Of a DNA stretch of 64,000 nt, positions 10,992 to 23,581 are shown one piece after another. Position 1 is the stretch's first letter, and every line of letters starts with the position of its first letter. The position numbers and the translations under genes were made by a program. Source of the DNA: Cryptomeria japonica (Eukaryota; Streptophyta; Pinopsida; Cupressales; Cupressaceae); assembly GCF_030272615.1 (NCBI RefSeq), contig NC_081411.1, forward strand, positions 836,246,136 through 836,310,135, written 5' to 3'. The notes under the pieces are model-generated. The model ran no database searches and was not told the DNA's origin. It worked only from the letters and a program-made list of their open reading frames with translations.

Positions 10992-11278
10992 ATCGATTGC
11001 ACTGTTTGGGTAATGTATTCCAAATAGATATAGTTGCATACCATTTATCTATCTTGAAAGCCTTTTATCCTGATGGCATTAAATTAAAATTCTTTCTCTA
11101 TTTTCTAGTGATCTCTAGAGCAGAGGTTGCTTTGCATCAACCTAGGATACATTTAACTTGTGTTGTATCTGTGGAAATATGTATCCTAGGTCGATGTAAT
11201 GCAACCTCTACTCCAACAATACCAGATAGAAGAGAAAGTACATTAATTTAATTCCATTAGGATAAAATGCTTTCAAGA
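10992..11278 (+). pseudogene. DRM-type methyltransferase fragment with hairpin (copy 3)
   Basis: The plus strand begins with the DRM motif-X region, LGNVFQIDIVAYHLSILK (about 11004-11060), and continues into a motif-I region hairpin. The left arm is 11052-11150 and the right arm 11180-11278, with a 29-base loop. By eye the arms pair at about four positions in five. The left arm has one extra base within the GIGG-coding part, so its frame is broken. The right arm is a reverse-oriented copy of the same region, like the arrangement in copy 2. The reading frames cannot yield an enzyme. The notable potential product is a folded RNA. Confidence 0.82.
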
Positions 11279-12014
11279 CATATATTAGGTATAAAAGGAA
11301 GCCTACCTTGTCATTTGAAGGGGTCTACCTACAATTCAAGTGATCTCTTAATTGCAAAAGAAAGGAAGAGATAGTTGTAAATGAGATATTATGAAAAAAT
11401 TACATAATTTAAATGAAGGAAACCAAAAGAATGTAGAGAGATAAAAAAAATCTATAGAGCGACTATTTTACATACCTCAAATACAAAATTGTAGGGTGGA
11501 ACAATAAAAAATGGCAAATCAAGGAAAGAATGAAAGATCCACACCAAATTCTTCTACAATGCAGTCCAGTTGAAGGATTTTCATTCAACACAAGATAGTG
11601 AAGGGGTCATTATGATGATTTATTTGAAGGTTCATAAGTTACAACTAGTCACTAACATATAAAGAGTGAATAAATTGAAGAGCCCGATGAATTGCCAGCG
11701 TAGCATGAGGATGTATGATGTTAACAATAGCAAAATGATATTATGATGGTGGTGAAACTACAAAAAGTTTTGATCATATTTTTATTGAGCATGAAAGCAA
11801 CCACCTTGAGCTCATCAATGATAGGCATCGTGTTGTAGAGTATCAGCCCTTGTTGAACAAGGGTGTCACATTTTTTAGGCTCGATCATTGCAAGGAGACA
11901 TTTTGTGTATATGAAGTGGTTTCAATTAGCCATTTTGTGTATAAGTAGAGAGGAGAGATCAATGTCTTTGTTTATTTGCCTACAAAACAATGAAAGAGGT
12001 CCTAATCAAGGAAC
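11279..12014. other. Repeated segment, then AT-rich CACTA interior
   Basis: 11279-11358 is the third copy of the TATAAAAG-containing segment. The rest shows no recognised gene. It ends in GGAAC, the duplicated target of Copia C; sequence continues at 20143. Confidence 0.5.
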
Positions 12015-13044
12015 TGTTAGGTCCCAGAGACAACTAAGAGGGGGGGGTGAATCAGTTGTCAAATAAATTCAAACCATAAACAACTTAGCCAACTTAATGC
12101 TTAGTACCGGTAAACCAGTTCAATATTTTGGTAGACAATTTCAATAGTTAATTGCTATACCGAAAAGGATTAGTGCATGAAACATAAACACAAAGTCATC
12201 CACAACACATAACACCAATATTTGTATGTGGAAACCCTGTAAGGGGAAAATCCACAGTGGGAAACCTTACCCACAATCAAATGATACTACTGCAGATAGT
12301 AAGTGTACATAAATGGGGTCTGCACATGTAGAAAGGCCAACTGCCTAGAACTCACCGCTCAATCACAAAATGGGAGTCACACTGACTATAGTTGGATGGT
12401 TAAATCCAATAAGAATGTACTGCACAAAATAGCATCTTCATATGCTGGATTCAGTACCGGTGTAGTTCTAATTGTCTTCACAAAAATCCTCCTTCAATCT
12501 TCAAATGATGTCTGCATGTATAGCTCTGCTTATTCTTACATATACCTTCACACAATCCTTTTTCGCATTCCACATATGACCTTACAAATAAGATCTTACA
12601 TTTATACCATAACCTAAGACCAATTTTAGTAGGTCGGCTCTACAAGATATTACAATAAAACATTTTACAAACAATACAATATTTGATGCAATAACCGATT
12701 GAACATGTCAGCTTAATGCATTTACAACAATAATTAATCATCTCCATAGCGTGCCATGCTGATCTGGAAAAGATAAACCTGTAGATGTAACCCTGAACCT
12801 ATTTGCCGGTAACAACAAATATGCAAATATGAATATACCAATAAAAAAAACTCCAAGACAAGATGTCCAAAGGATGTCTTCGACATAACCATGTGTTTTC
12901 CATATCATTCCAAGTGTCGGTGATCATTATATCTTGCCGGTGTACCAGATACCGGTGAATGTTGTCGATTCTCCGAAGTGCCAGAGTTGATAATAGTTTA
13001 GTAGGTGTTGACATCAATGACAAAACCATACCAAAATACCAACA
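12015..13044 (-). repeat. 3' LTR of Copia C
   Basis: On the plus strand it begins TGTTAGGTCCCAGAGAC and ends AATACCAACA. It is followed by CTCCCCCTTTGG, the polypurine tract of the minus-strand element (about 13046-13058). Length 1030 bp. Confidence 0.92.
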
Positions 13045-13519
13045 ATCTCCCCCTTTGGCATTGATGGCAACACAAGATGGAAAAACCATCAAAGTGCCAA
13101 AACAGAAATGCTAAATACCAAAAACCAACAATCTCCAAAAAGATCATAACCGGAAATCAAAATACAGATATAGAGAGTAATGATCTCTCCCAAACAACAA
13201 TTTCTCCCCTTGGGAGCAACATGTGTTTTCCTTGTGTTTTTCAAATTTTTTCCATACCAATCTCTCCCTCTTTGACATCAAATGCCAAAGTTACAATAAA
13301 AACCAAGTTCATATACAAAATACCAATCAATTCAATATATCAACTACTCCTCCTGAGAAGTAGCTTCCCATCAAAGACCAGAATAAAAGATTTCTCTGGT
13401 AATTCTGTCGGTTGATGACAATCATCAACTGTTTAAGTCTCTACCGGTGGTGGTATGACTCCAAGCTGATCTCTGAGATATTCAAAAGTCTCCTTAGGAA
13501 AAGGTTTAGTGAAAATATC

Positions 13520-15078
13520 TGCAATCTATTCTTTGGTATTCACATAAACCAGTTTTATCTCCTTTGCTTCAACATTTTCCCTTAGAAAATTTAGTTTCAT
13601 AGAAACATGTTTGATTTTAGAATGTAATACCAGATTCTTAGATATATCAAATGCTGCAGTGTTATCACAATAGATAGTAATAGGTTCCTTGCATTTTACC
13701 TTTATGTCTTTCAACATTTGCTTAAGCCATAGTACCTATATACAGTTAGTTGTTGTTGCAACATATTCTGATTTTGCTGTTGATAAAGATGTACAACTTT
13801 GTTTCTTACTCAACCAAGAGACTAATCTGTTTCCAAGAAAGAATGCTCCACCGGTGATTCTTTTTCTATCATCCACATCTCCTGCCCAATTTGCATCTGT
13901 GTTGCACATAATTCAAAGTTTTCATCTCTGGGGTACCATAATCCAAGATTTATAGTGCCTTGTAAGTACCAGAAAATCCTTTTTACTGCTAATTCATGAT
14001 TTTCTCTAGGATTACTTTGAAATCTTGAAATAATACATACTGCATTCATAATATTAGGTCTAGTTTGTGTCAAATACAGTAAACCTCCTATCATAGATTT
14101 GTATCTAGTTGGATTAATAGGTGTAGATTCATCCCTTTGTGATAATTTGTCATTTGTTGTCATAGGTGTGCTTATTGGTTTAGAGTTCTCCATCCCAAAT
14201 TTATTTAGTAACTCTTTTAAGTACTTGGATTGACTCAAGAATATACCTTTATCAGTTTTTGAAATCTACAATCCTAAAAAGAATTTTATTTCTCCAATCA
14301 TAGACATTTCAAATTCTTGCTGCATTTTAATAGAAAATTCTTTACATAATCCATCTTCTCCTCCAAAGATTATATCATCAACAAATACTTCTATAATCAA
14401 GATGTCATCATTAGTTACTTTATAATATAAGTTGATGTCTGCATTTCCTTTAGTAAAACCAATCTTTAAAAGATACTTATCCAATCTTGCATACCAAGCT
14501 CTTGGAGCTTCTTTTAATCCATACAAAGCTTTTCTTAACCTACAAACCATATCATTGTCATCTATAAAAGAAAATCCATCAGGTTATTCAATGTATACTT
14601 CCTCTTCAATATCTCCATTCAAAAATGTACATTTAATATCCATTTGATAAACTTTGTAGTTCTTGTGTGTTGCAAAAGCCAAAAATAATCTGACTGCCTC
14701 AATTCTAGCTACCGGTGCAAAGGTTTCATTGTAATCAACTCCTTCCTTCTGAGAATATCCCTTACACACTAGTCTTGCTTTATTTCTGACAACCTTACCA
14801 TCTTAATTAAGTTTGTTTCTAAATAACCATTTGGTTTCAATTACATTTTTATCTTTAGGCCGGGGAACTAATGTCCAAGTGTTGTTTTTCTCAATTTGTT
14901 CTAATTTATCTTCACATGCCTCATTAACAGATGATGGTTCAATTTGAGAAATAAGACATACCTCTTCATTTGCCAATCTTCCTCTTGTCATAACTCCTTT
15001 AAACTTATTTCCAATTATCTGATCTTCAGAATGATTCAGTCTTACATACTGGAGTGTCTTTGTTTGTTGTGTTGGCAT
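13520..15078 (-). pseudogene. Copia C reverse transcriptase and RNase H
   Basis: Read from 15078 down: the RT N-terminus with WTLVPRPKDKNVIETKW (about 14815-14890), FAPVARIEAVRLFLAF (about 14670-14730), ALYGLKEAPRAWYARLDKYL (about 14475-14535), and the catalytic FVDD in EVFVDDIIFGG (about 14355-14390). RNase H follows with SKPISTPM and YLTQTRPNIMNAV, ending in the YCDNTAAFDISKN block (about 13630-13680). The frames are separated by stops, for example a TAA where a glutamine codon is expected near 14586, and by small shifts. Together these domains would copy the element RNA into DNA. Confidence 0.9.
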
Positions 15079-16494
15079 TTCAATTAGGATATTGAGAAGG
15101 TTGTTGATGATTATGGATATAACTGATTAAGGATGTTTACTGTCTTAATATTATTATTTTGTCATTGATGTCAAGAAATTGATTTTCTAATTCAGTATGA
15201 TGTTGCCATATCTTAAGAAGTATGATTTGGTGAGTATAAAGATGTTGGTAAAAGAAACAGAAAGAATGTGATGAATAAGGGGAGAAATAAGTTATTCAAT
15301 GGGCAACTATTATCGAGTTAGACAATGATGAGATAGTGATATTTAGATTGTTTTGATATCCTACATATGTTTTTAATACTATACTATGTTACCGAACAAA
15401 GAACCTAGTCGGTAAACCCTAAGGTTATCGCTATCGGTTAATGAAGGCAGAATGTCTATCGAGTGAACTTTAGTATTTACCAAGTTGCAACTGAGTAATA
15501 ACAGAATGCATTGAATGAATAAAAAACATTATTTAATGAAGGAAGCTGATGAGCTGGTTATGATTAAATGATTGGTATGCCGTGCATGAAGTTTGTTAAA
15601 GAATCTATGGGAAAGGAAAATCGACAGGAAGATCTACAACTTAGATTGAACCGCAATACCCTAGCACAAGTTCCAAGAAATGTATGCAAGTTCCAAGGTG
15701 GGGTAAAACATTTTCAAATCGAAGGATACATTGAACCTGGTCAAGTTTGAAGATCTGATGGCTATGATTGATCATGGGAAATGTGATCAAGGAGATTAAG
15801 TGGTTGGCAAATTGTTTATAAATAAGGAATTGTTGATAAACAATGTATGCAGACAAGTGTAAGCATAGGGATGCTACATAGTGATTATCGAGCACTGAAG
15901 CTTGAAGACCTCTTTGAATAATAGAGTATAGAGCCCATCAAATGGACAAGATAAGTCCCATGACTAAATTGTATTGAGCAAATAAGAATCTACTTTAGCA
16001 TTTTTAGATGTGAAGTTGCAGATAGATTTTTATTACTGTTATTTTGTGAAGTGACAGAAAATCTCTTAACCGAGTGGACTTAACAGTCTTATTTGTAAAA
16101 CCCTCTAGCAAGGTGACATTCTGATTGAGTGTTTGAAATCCTTTAACAAGGTCACTTCTAACAAGGTGAAGATCCTAACAGATCTGAGGGAAATCCCTTA
16201 ACCGGGTCACATCTAGCAATGTGTTTGTAATCTTTAACAGGATTTGCTTTTAACCAAGCATACTCTAGAAGAGTATATTTCTTAGTGGGTCCGAAATCCC
16301 ATAGTGGTTTTTCCCTATTTGGGTTTCCACGTTAAATCTGGTGTTATGAGTGTTATGATGTTTATATGCTTATGAGCTTGCATGTTTAACAGTTTTGGTT
16401 ATATTACTAAAGTATATGTTACCGAGGTTGAATCTGTTGTTTTTATGGAAGACTAAGTTTGTATGATTCACCCCCCCCCTCTCATCTTATTAGC
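15079..16494 (+). mobile_element. Solo LTR-like insertion inside Copia C
   Basis: A 1.4-kb segment that interrupts the Copia C polyprotein between integrase and RT. It is flanked by the direct repeat TTGGCAT (15072-15078 and 16495-16501). Removing it with one repeat copy restores the reading frame. The right end resembles the 3' end of Copia LTRs: GGGTTTCCACGTTAAATC, a GTGTTATG stretch, then GATTCACCCC and CTCTCATC. It holds no coding sequence. The outermost bases are not a clean TG...CA, so the exact limits are uncertain by a few bases. Confidence 0.72.
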
Positions 16495-18099
16495 TTGGCA
16501 TCTTTGTTAAACATTTAGTATCAAAACTATCATGTTGTAGTTCCTCAATTACTATGGAATCCTCAGATGATACCGGGATAACTGGATCTTCAGTTTGTAT
16601 CAGTGGATTTAGTGTAGGTTCATTTGTCAAAAATTTTGTTGTCGGTTCAGAGTCTATATACCTTGAAGTTCCTCTGAATTGTTCATCAATCTTTACATTT
16701 GTACTTTCAACAAGTTTCTGCAATCTTTTATTAAAACATCTTTATGCCTTTCTCTTAGATGAATAACCAAGAAATATTCCTTCATCACTTCTAGGATCAA
16801 ATTTTCTAATGTACTCATCTCTTCTGATATAACATTTACTTCCAAAAATTCTGAAGTACTTAAGAGTAGGAGTATTACCAAACCATAGTTCATGAGGTGT
16901 CTTACTAGTTTCACCTTTGATGTGAACATTGTTGAATGTATAGACCGCTGTACTAACTGCTTCTCTCTAATATACATGTGGTAGGTTTGCTTCTGATAAC
17001 ATACTTCTTGCTGCATCCAAGATAGTTCTGTTTTTCCTTTCAACAACTCCATCCTGTTGTGGTGTCTGAGGTGCTAATAGTTGTCTTCTGATTCCATTCA
17101 CTTCACAGAATGTATTAAATTCCTTAGATGTAAATTCACCTCCTTGATCTGATCTTAAACATTTGATTTTCTTACTGGTTTCATTTTCTACCATTGCTTT
17201 GAACAGTTTGAACTTTCCAAGTGCTTCTGATTTTTCTCTGAGTAAAGTAACCCAACACATTCTAGAATAGTCATCAATGATTAGCATAAAATATCTATCA
17301 CCTTGTAAGCTTTTAGTTCTAGCTAGACCACATAAATCAGTGTGAATCAAATCAAGAGCATTATTTGATTTTTCTGGAATACTTTTGAAACTAGCTCTAA
17401 CTTGTTTTCCAAATTGACACTCCTTACATACTGTATTCTGAGGTTTGACAATTTTAGGTAAATCTCTCACTACCTTAGTAGTACTGATCTTCACCATGCA
17501 ATCAAAGTTTACATGACAAAGTCTCTTATGTCATAACCAACTTTCATCTATATGTGCAATTAAGCATGTCTTTTCATTGTTATTCAAATGAAAGATATTA
17601 CATCTAGTTTGATTACCGGTTGCAATTTCCAAACCAGTTCTATTCATGATTTTGCATTTCCATTTTTGAATTGTAACTGAAATCCTTTCTCAACTAATTG
17701 ACCAACACTCAAAATATTATGCTTTAATCCTTCAACATAGTAGACATTGTCAGTGTTATTCTTACCATCAAGAGATATTGTACCCTTACCTTTGATTGAA
17801 CAAGCTTTGTCATCTCCAAATCTCACTAATCCTCCATTGTATTCATGAAAGTTCAAGAATTTACCTTTGTCTCCTATCATATGATGTGAGCATCCTGAAT
17901 CAATGATCCACTCATCCTTTACTTCAACTTTAGCTACCAAGGCCTGTACTACCAGTTGAGCAGTAGGTTTTGGTTGATCTTTTGTTATAGCAACAAAAAC
18001 CCATCCATTGTCTGTTGGATCCTCATCAAAATTATCAGTCACACCTTCATCAACAATGTAACAAGATTTGTCTTTATTCTTCTTAAATCTGTATCTCTG
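16495..18099 (-). pseudogene. Copia C protease and integrase
   Basis: From 18042 down: protease with WIIDSGCSHHM (about 17880-17915), then the GAG-pre-integrase part with HIDESWL and HKRLCHVNFDCM (about 17495-17560), the CKECQFGKQ zinc-finger half (about 17400-17430), and the integrase core. The core keeps the first aspartate in IHTDLCG (about 17330), the second in LRSDQGGEF (about 17135-17160) and the glutamate in DGVVERKNRT (about 17020-17050). All three catalytic residues are therefore still present, unlike Copia A. The tail runs to the solo LTR at 16494. Frame breaks occur near 17000 and 17500. Confidence 0.91.
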
Positions 18100-19017
18100 A
18101 TATTCAGGGTTAGGCTTGTATGTTCTTCTAGCTTCTTCTCTTAGTCTAGCATGTTAATCAGGGCATCTTGAAGCCATATGAGAAATGTTATTGTAGTTAA
18201 AACATTTAGAGGGTGCTTTGCCTTCATACTTACTTCCAACTGGACCTTTAGGCATTTTCCTTGCAAATAGTGCTTCAAGTTCTTCATTTTATTTCCTGCT
18301 TTCTTCAAGTTCTATTGCATTAAAGGCTTTCCAATTAGATTTGTCAAATGATGGAGTAGATGATGTTGATTCTTTAAAGGCCAAATCTATCTTTATAGTA
18401 GCAACAAGACCAAATTCTTCAATTTCAAAAGCTGAAAGTTTCCCAATTAATGTATCCCTAGTAACTGATGTATTAGGCATTGTTCTTAACTCATTTATAG
18501 GAGTGACTTTCATTTTATATGATGGTGGCAATCCTCTTAAAACTTTTGAAACAATTTCATCTTCACTTAAGGTTCCTCCACAACATTTAATACCCAAAAC
18601 AATTTCATTTACTCTTTCCATAAAAGCAAAAATCCTTTCATCTTCTTCCATTTTCAGATGTTCATACCTGACCCGGAAGCTTTCAAGTTTTGCAATTTTG
18701 ACAGTGGAATCTCCTTCATTCAATGTTTCCAAATGATCCCAAATAGCTTTAGTAGTAGACATATCTAATAGTCCCATGATTTGTTGATCTGATAATGCGC
18801 TCAAAAGTGCTTCTCTTGCTTTGCAATCATTTTCCTCATCTTTAGTCAAGTTAGCTGGACTAGGCCGACCTTGTACAACAATAGTATAACCATTCTTTGT
18901 AACATCCCAGATGTCTTTTCCAATGCAATTTAGATGTGTCTCCATTCTAATCTTCCATATGCCATAGTTGGTTCAATCAAGTTTAGGACTATCCTTCCTA
19001 AAATAATTAGTAGACAT
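18100..19017 (-). pseudogene. Copia C gag
   Basis: The likely start is the ATG at 19015-19017 (MSTNYFRKDS), about 45 bases inside the primer-binding site. An early TGA in place of an arginine codon breaks the frame, and the long open part runs 18945-18289. It has the UBN2-type capsid features of Copia gag: the ALLSALSDQQIMGLL stretch, IWDHLETLNEGDSTVKIAKL, and VLRGLPPSYKMKV. A degenerate CCHC knuckle, CFNYNNISHMASRC (about 18165-18210), follows and has lost its second cysteine. This gag shows what Copia A has deleted. Confidence 0.9.
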
Positions 19018-19073
19018 TGGATCTCCTCAAGCTGTTTAACTTCTAAAAAAGAGGACTAAGCTCTGATACCAAT

Positions 19074-20142
19074 TGTTAGGTCCTAGAGACAACTGAGAAG
19101 GGGGGGGGGGGGGGGGTGAATCAGTTGTCAAATAAATTCAAACCAAAAACAACTTAACCAACTTAATGCTTAATATTGGTAAACCAGTTCAATATGCCGG
19201 TAGACAATTTCAACAGTTAATTTCTATACCGGAAAGGATTAGTGCATGAAACATAAACACAAAGTCATCCACAACACATAACACCAATATTTGTATGTGG
19301 AAACCTTGTAAGGGGAAAAAACATGATGGGAAACCTTACCCACAATCAGATGATACTACTATAGATAGTAAGTGTACATAAATGGGGTCTGCATATGCAG
19401 AAAGGCCAACTACCTAGAGCTCACTACTCAATCACAAAATGGGAGTCACATTGACTATAGTTGGATGGTTAAATCCAATAAGAATGTATTGCACAAAATA
19501 GCATCTTCATATGCTGGATTCAATACCGGTGTAGTTCTGATTGTCTTCACAAAAATCCTCCTTCAATCTTCAAATGATGTCTGTGTGTATATCTCTGCTT
19601 ATTCTCGCATATACCTTCACAAAATCCTTTTTCGCATTCCACATCTGATCTTACAAATAAGATCTTACATTTATACCATAACCTAAGACCAATTTTAGTA
19701 GGTTGGCTCTACAAGATATTACAATAAAAACATTTTACAAAAAATACAATATTCAATGCAATAACCGATTGAACATGTTGGCTTAATGCATTTACAACAA
19801 TAATTAATCATCTCCATAGCATGCCATGCTGATCTGGAAAGATAAACCTGCCAGTGTAACCCTGAACCTATTTGCCGGTAACAACAAATATGCAAATATG
19901 AATATACCAATAAACAAAACTCCAGGACAAGATGTCCAAACAATGTCTTCGACATAACCATGTGTTTTCCATATCATTCCAAGTGTTGGTGATCATTATA
20001 TCTTGCTGGTGTACCAGATATTGGTGACTGTGCATGAGTCACTTGCTTGCCAGTGAATGTTGTTGATTCTCCAAAGTGCCAGAGTTGATAATAGTTTAGT
20101 AGGTGTTGACATCAATTACAAAACCATACCAAAATACCAACA
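19074..20142 (-). repeat. 5' LTR of Copia C
   Basis: It begins (plus strand) TGTTAGGTCCTAGAGAC, with a long G-run at about 19100, and ends AATACCAACA. At 1069 bp it is longer than its partner mainly through the G-run and a short extra stretch near 20025. GGAAC follows. Confidence 0.92.
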
Positions 20143-20832
20143 GGAACACACACATCCAAGCAAGGAGAGAATTTGGATTCAGGACAATTCTATGCAAGAA
20201 AGGATATCAAGTTATAAAAGATAAAAATCAACAAAGGTAAAGTGGATCCTTAAAAAAGAGGAACAATTGACAACTATTATTCTTGCTCCACAATGTAGAG
20301 ACAAGAAGAACTAGGCTATTACTTTGCCTCCCAAGTATGATTGCACATGAAATCATAGTACCATGAATGACAATGAGCCCCTAATAGGTAATTAAGATAC
20401 CAATGTCATATAGCAAGATAAAAAAACATAATAGGTTATAAATATCATTTAGAAGGGATATGATAAGTGTATAACTCATTGTCACCTATTATTTAAATGT
20501 TACTAGAACTACAATAATTTGTTGAATTTTAATGTCCAAATCATTACATTCATTAGTGGAATAGTTGATGATGCTTGAAGAAAGGATTGTCCTAATTTTG
20601 TTTATGGTTTTTTCTTCAATTTTTCAAGGGGAGAGTAATAAAGTTGGCTTTAAGAAACTCATACAAAATTATCTCTTGTTGTGATATTAAAAGTTGTTGG
20701 AAAAGTCATAGATATATTAGACAATGGGGGAGGGGATGTCAACAAAGGAGGAGGATAGAAACCTAAATCAGTGTATATCACTTAACAAAACACCTGATAC
20801 TTAATCAACATGTCTATCATATACAAGACAAT
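20143..20832. other. CACTA interior, nothing recognised
   Basis: AT-rich sequence without a convincing reading frame. It continues the CACTA sequence left off at 12014. Confidence 0.45.
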
Positions 20833-21010
20833 CGATACTAGTCGGTATGTATTAGTTAAGCCCAATAACAATCAATGTTCAAAGTTAATATATTAACCGA
20901 TATTAATCGGAGTGCATTGGTTAAGCCTGATAACAATCGGTGTTCATAATTAATATGTTAACCAATATTAATCAAAGTGCATTGGTTTTAATGTAAACTG
21001 ATACCAATCA
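20833..21010 (+). repeat. Short tandem repeat, about 65-bp unit
   Basis: About two and a half copies of a unit containing GTGCATTGGTTAAGCC and ATGTTAACC. The start of TTAATCGG at 20903 recurs as TTAATCAA at 20968. Variants alternate AATCGG and AATCAA. Confidence 0.65.
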
Positions 21011-23581
21011 GTATTCTATGCTATGAGATTTACAACCGATGATTATCAGTAGTTAAGCATTGATCAAACTTTGCAAGTATGGTTGAATATATACAAATTT
21101 AAGAATGATCATCAAATGAAGAAACATTCAATATACATATTGGACCTACCCTGTCTACAAGTTATATTCAATATAGGACCACAAGTTACATCACCTAGTT
21201 AGGGTCAAACCAAATTACAAGTTACATTTATAGGGCTTGTCCTATCCACAAGTTACATTATATATAGGTCTTGCCCAAGCAAGACATAATTACAAGTTAC
21301 ATGTATTTGGGCCTAGCCCTAAGTTCAATTTACATAATAGATAATACATGTGTATTTTAATTGTCATTGATAATATTAAAATACAATAGATAGGTATCCG
21401 AGCTAGCTACTATTTCAACACTTTCTAACACATGTATCTATTTCTATGCAATAATTAGTAGTATCTACATAGATTAGCATGGTACATAGGTTCTTTTCTA
21501 ATAGTGCCCTTCATATGCAATTCTTTCAAGATTATTTAGTTGTATCTACCTTCTTAGGTTAGGCAAATGGAGATTATATAGGCATGCATTGCTCAAATGT
21601 GTGCACTACAATTGTAAATGATTCAAATACTAATAGTATGAATACGATGGAATATTCATGTGGATAGGAGACAATTATCTTTGGATTAGTGTCACATGCT
21701 GGAGTAGTTAGTTGCTAAAGATAGGGAAGTGCAATGCTTTGATGTTCTTTGTTGAGCTGCTGGCCCTTCTTGCTATGTAATTCTTGTTGTGTTTAATAAT
21801 TTTTTATCCCTTTGGTGAAAAAAAGGAGGTTGATGATAAATATCTATGTTGTCTATTAGTTGATTCCAATGCCAAAACTTATCACACAAGCTGAAATATG
21901 ATAATCTTGGTTAAAAAATCTCATACAGAAGAATAATGAGTTATGTCTTAAGTTTCATTGCATGGTGTTATGTGACATTGGATAAGTTCGCTATTGTTAA
22001 TCATGAAAGATGATGGACTAATCATGGATGGTGCTGAAATTGTTATGACAAACCCAATGGAGTCGTGGTTTACTCACAAGGTTGATCAATATGAAATTTC
22101 AAGAAGCTTCCCGAGTTCCATAACAACTATAGTTGTGGTCTACTTCACTCAAATGTCATGAAAACAAAAAGTGTTAAGATCAGATCAAAATTAATAGGTG
22201 AATTTGATGAAATATATACTCCTCAAACTTGGCATCCAAGTTAATGAATGTTCATGATCTACGGGTTATTCCCCTAGGATGTGTTTCTTAAATATAGTTC
22301 CCAACAAAAAATGGTTACACAACAATGGTACGTCCTTGAATACATGACAAGCATGATGAATCTGAGCAATAAATCTGTCCAGGGAGATGGCCATGAAACT
22401 TATGGATATGACAACGATGAGATATAGTTTCAAAATCATTTTATAATGTCAAAGGTTATTATATGAAATATGTTGATGGCATGAATCTTCTTCATTGGTG
22501 TATACACCCAATCATATGTACCCCTAAGAGCTTGGAAGTATAGTGTTGAACTGTTGTATAATTCAAGTGCAGCTTTTTTTATCTTATGTATATGTATAGA
22601 TGTCACCCTAAATCTGACCTCTTTAGTCACTCAATTTTTAGTTATAAATAATAGGGTCTCACTTGTATGCTTGTCTACTTGTCTATTCATTGGAAACAGA
22701 CTTAACAAGTTATTTCTCTTTGTATATGTGGCTTTGTGAGTAATATGGCTTCATTGTTCCATGTGGGTTGTATGTTGTTTATTTGTAAATCACAAGCAAA
22801 CTCTTTGGCTTAAGAGACGAATAGAGGGATGTGCCACAAAAAACCATTGCATGTCAAGCCTAAGCTCCACTCTTGCTCAAGGCTTGAAGATGCAAGTGAT
22901 GCCATTATGTGCCTTATGTGATTGGAAATGGAATTTGAAAGCATAAAGTGAGCTACTCATGAAGAGGCCAAAATCTATAAATTGCACTATGACATGCTAG
23001 GTTTAACCGATGGTCTTCTTGTCCTTCCCTAGAAATGCACTTGAAGTGATTCACATATAACAAGTACATTGCATTTCCTAAGAACCTGGGTACAATTGAA
23101 TAATTTCTTTATATTAATAAACTATCATTACATGTTTCCTAGTGCTGTCTACTTAAGAGGGGACCATTAATATGGAGAACACATAGTAAATATACACCAT
23201 AAGTGTGATCAAGTACTAGAATAAGAAATGAGAAACTCCAGAAGTACATCTGGAAGGCAAAAACACCCTGGTGGCTATCCTTGGAAGTTCAAATTTCACT
23301 GCAAATAATGGCTGTGAATGTATATGGCAAATGAAGATAAGATTTAGTGCCATGATTATCAAATTGAAGGAATTAAAAGTTTGATATTTGTCCATGGTAA
23401 AGGAATTTATAGATTTAAACAAATAATTATGTGTAAAATATGCAATAAACTCAAAAAAGTTAATTCTTGGTTAACAATATGTGTTGCACTTGCAAATTAA
23501 TGTCAAAATAATTAACTTTTGAAGTCATATTTTTTTTTGATACAAGTAAACTAAAATTGAAAAACTAATAGATAACTATAC
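21011..23581. other. CACTA interior, mostly unrecognised
   Basis: 21110-21340 contains several copies of ACAAGTTACAT spaced 35-60 bases apart. No gene is recognised in 21340-23581. Short open frames on both strands have no familiar motif. Confidence 0.45.

Larger units (their letters stand above)
12015..20142 (-). mobile_element. Ty1/Copia element C, complete but inactive
   Basis: A minus-strand LTR retrotransposon with LTRs at 12015-13044 (3') and 19074-20142 (5'). It is flanked by the 5-bp duplication GGAAC (12010-12014 and 20143-20147). The primer-binding site ATTGGTATCAGAGC lies directly inside the 5' LTR (about 19060-19073, minus strand). The internal region encodes gag, protease, integrase, RT and RNase H in Copia order. 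It is interrupted at about 15079-16494 by a solo LTR. Internal parts closely resemble Copia A, so the two belong to one lineage. Several stops and a few frame breaks make it inactive. Confidence 0.94.

Noticed and set aside
20695-21430. A possible solo LTR, from TGTTGGAAAAGTC to TTTCTAACA
   Set aside because: The flanking five bases (AAAGT and CATGT) do not match, and there is no LTR-like 3' block or TATA in the expected place.
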